Source: Bacteriovoracaceae bacterium
Lineage (GTDB): Bacteria > Bdellovibrionota > UBA1018
DNA: 5,974 nucleotides
NCBI GenBank assembly: GCA_023250755.1
Contig: JAHFAC010000122.1
Location: 1 to 5,974 of the forward strand
Direction of reading: 5' to 3'
A program made the position numbers and the translations under genes. The notes beneath the pieces were generated by a model, which saw only the letters and a program-made list of their open reading frames with translations, was not told the DNA's origin and did no database searches. Below are positions 5,009 to 5,974 of the stretch, in pieces; position 1 is the first letter of the stretch, and every line of letters begins with the position of its first letter.

Positions 5009-5974
5009 TCACTTTTCTCCCCCCTCCATTCCCTCCATCCCAAGTTTCTTCATCCGATAGCGCAGGCTGCGGAAGGTGATGCCTAGGAGCTGAGCTGTTT
5101 TTTTCTTGGTTCCACTCCCGTGCGCAAGTGCAGCGCGGATAAAGGTTTCTTCTATACGGCCTAAGATTTCATCTAATTTGATGTCGCCTTTTTTGAAATC
5201 AGGAGAGGGAATAAGAATCCCATCTTTGCTAGATGCATTTTTTTTGACCAGAGTCAGAACGGCCTGAGGTAGGGCGTTGATCGTGATTTTTTTCCCGTTT
5301 TCGAGCGTGATTGCCCGCTCAATTACGTTTTCGAGCTCACGGACATTGCCTGGCCAAGAATGGGCTGAGAGCGCTGCAAGTGCATCAGGGGTAAAAGATT
5401 GAATTTTTTTCCCAAAACGTTGGTTAAATCGATCCAAAAAATGCTCCGCTAAAAGTGGAATGTCGTCCTTGCGTGTCCTGAGCGGCGGTGTTTTGATTTG
5501 AATTACATTCAATCGATAATATAAGTCTTCGCGAAAGGTTCCTTGAGCGATAGCGGCTTCGAGGTCTCGATTAGTAGCGGCGATGATCCGAACGTCGATG
5601 CGAATGTCATCGACGCCCCCCACTCTTCGAAAGGCCCGCTCTTGAATGGCCCTGAGTATTTTTACTTGCATTGAGAGTGGGAGTTCCCCGACTTCATCGA
5701 GAAAGATGCTCCCTCCGTTGGCCACTTCGAATAGACCGGTTTTTTCATTGATGGCGCCCGTGAAGCTTCCTTTGCGGTGCCCAAAAAGCTCGCTTTCGAT
5801 GAGAGACTCTGGAATGGCACCACAATTGATTGGAATAAAGGGCTTGCCTTTTAATATTCCTGTATCATGAATCATTCGAGCGACGAGCTCTTTGCCTGTA
5901 CCGCTTTCACCAATGATTAAAATATTTGTTTTTGTAGGTGAAACTTTTCCGATGAGGGAGATGAGCTCTTGAAC
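5009..5974 (-). CDS. pilR: PilR-like sigma-54 activator, AAA+ and DNA-binding part (N-terminus outside window)
   Basis: The frame continues through the right edge; 321 residues are visible. This is the ATPase core of a bacterial enhancer-binding protein that remodels sigma-54 RNA polymerase. Seen in order: Walker A GESGTGKE (22-29), the sigma-54 contact loop as GSFTGA (69-74, instead of the common GAFTGA), Walker B GGSIFLDE (87-94), AATNRDL (132-138), FREDLYYRL with arginine-finger residues (147-155) and WPGNVRELEN (207-216). The C-terminal helix-turn-helix (about 288-310), KKKTAQLLGITFRSLRYRMKKLG, carries the FRSLRYR wording I associate with PilR rather than NtrC or other members. The ATG at 5875 lies after the Walker A motif and is not the start. 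A receiver domain would be expected beyond the window. It converges on the membrane protein gene with 4 bases between stops. PilR with the kinase PilS usually activates pilA, which fits the neighbours. Family is firm; the PilR subtype is likely. Confidence 0.85.
   Translation of the reverse strand, partial: VQELISLIGKVSPTKTNILIIGESGTGKELVARMIHDTGILKGKPFIPINCGAIPESLIESELFGHRKGSFTGAINEKTGLFEVANGGSIFLDEVGELPLSMQVKILRAIQERAFRRVGGVDDIRIDVRIIAATNRDLEAAIAQGTFREDLYYRLNVIQIKTPPLRTRKDDIPLLAEHFLDRFNQRFGKKIQSFTPDALAALSAHSWPGNVRELENVIERAITLENGKKITINALPQAVLTLVKKNASSKDGILIPSPDFKKGDIKLDEILGRIEETFIRAALAHGSGTKKKTAQLLGITFRSLRYRMKKLGMEGMEGGEK

Noticed and set aside
4995..5040. Bidirectional terminator between the two convergent genes
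   Set aside because: Only the 6-base palindrome AGGCCT (5004-5009) is at the junction; no usable stem with a T run is visible.
5646..5870. Plus-strand 74-codon frame opposite the activator gene
   Set aside because: It is antisense to the conserved GSFTGA and Walker B region and has no features of its own.

Overview
The window holds five protein-coding genes, two of them cut by the window edges. In order they are: the 3' part of a type III glutamine synthetase gene (+), a complete ribF (+), a 485-base gene-free stretch with strong palindromic structure, a type IV pilin gene (pilA-like, +), a large polytopic membrane protein starting directly at the pilin stop codon (+), and the C-terminal part of a PilR-like sigma-54 activator (-) that converges on the membrane protein gene with a 4-base gap.

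No 16S or other phylogenetic marker is present. The pilin has a Q-G/F-T-L-V-E leader and helix, the 'VYTAEKS' segment and a '[13 protein letters not shown]' ending. This style, together with a PilR-type regulator and moderate base composition, fits a Gram-negative bacterium of the former Deltaproteobacteria, with Bdellovibrionota-like lineages my first guess. This is an inference from remembered family style, not a database result.

Left block (1-1942): glutamine synthetase III and ribF are 3 bases apart and probably co-transcribed. They are housekeeping functions, glutamine synthesis and FMN/FAD formation. The riboflavin-kinase part of ribF contains a G-rich run that could form a quadruplex.

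Middle (1943-2427): no convincing gene. It holds a perfect 25-bp inverted repeat with a 5-nt loop and then a cluster of shorter interleaved palindromes (CTGG/CCAG, GGTAC and CAGGGAACTGG motifs) that resembles REP-type elements. Its last ~70 bases carry a plausible sigma-70-type promoter and a strong ribosome binding site for the pilin gene.

Right block (2428-5974): the pilin, a GT-C-like integral membrane protein and a PilR-like regulator form a type IV pilus locus. The most interesting idea here is that the membrane protein is a dedicated pilin-modifying glycosyltransferase translationally coupled to its substrate. That layout recalls the Pseudomonas pilA-tfpO and pilA-tfpW cassettes, but with a different-looking enzyme. 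No wholly new system is demonstrated by the sequence alone.
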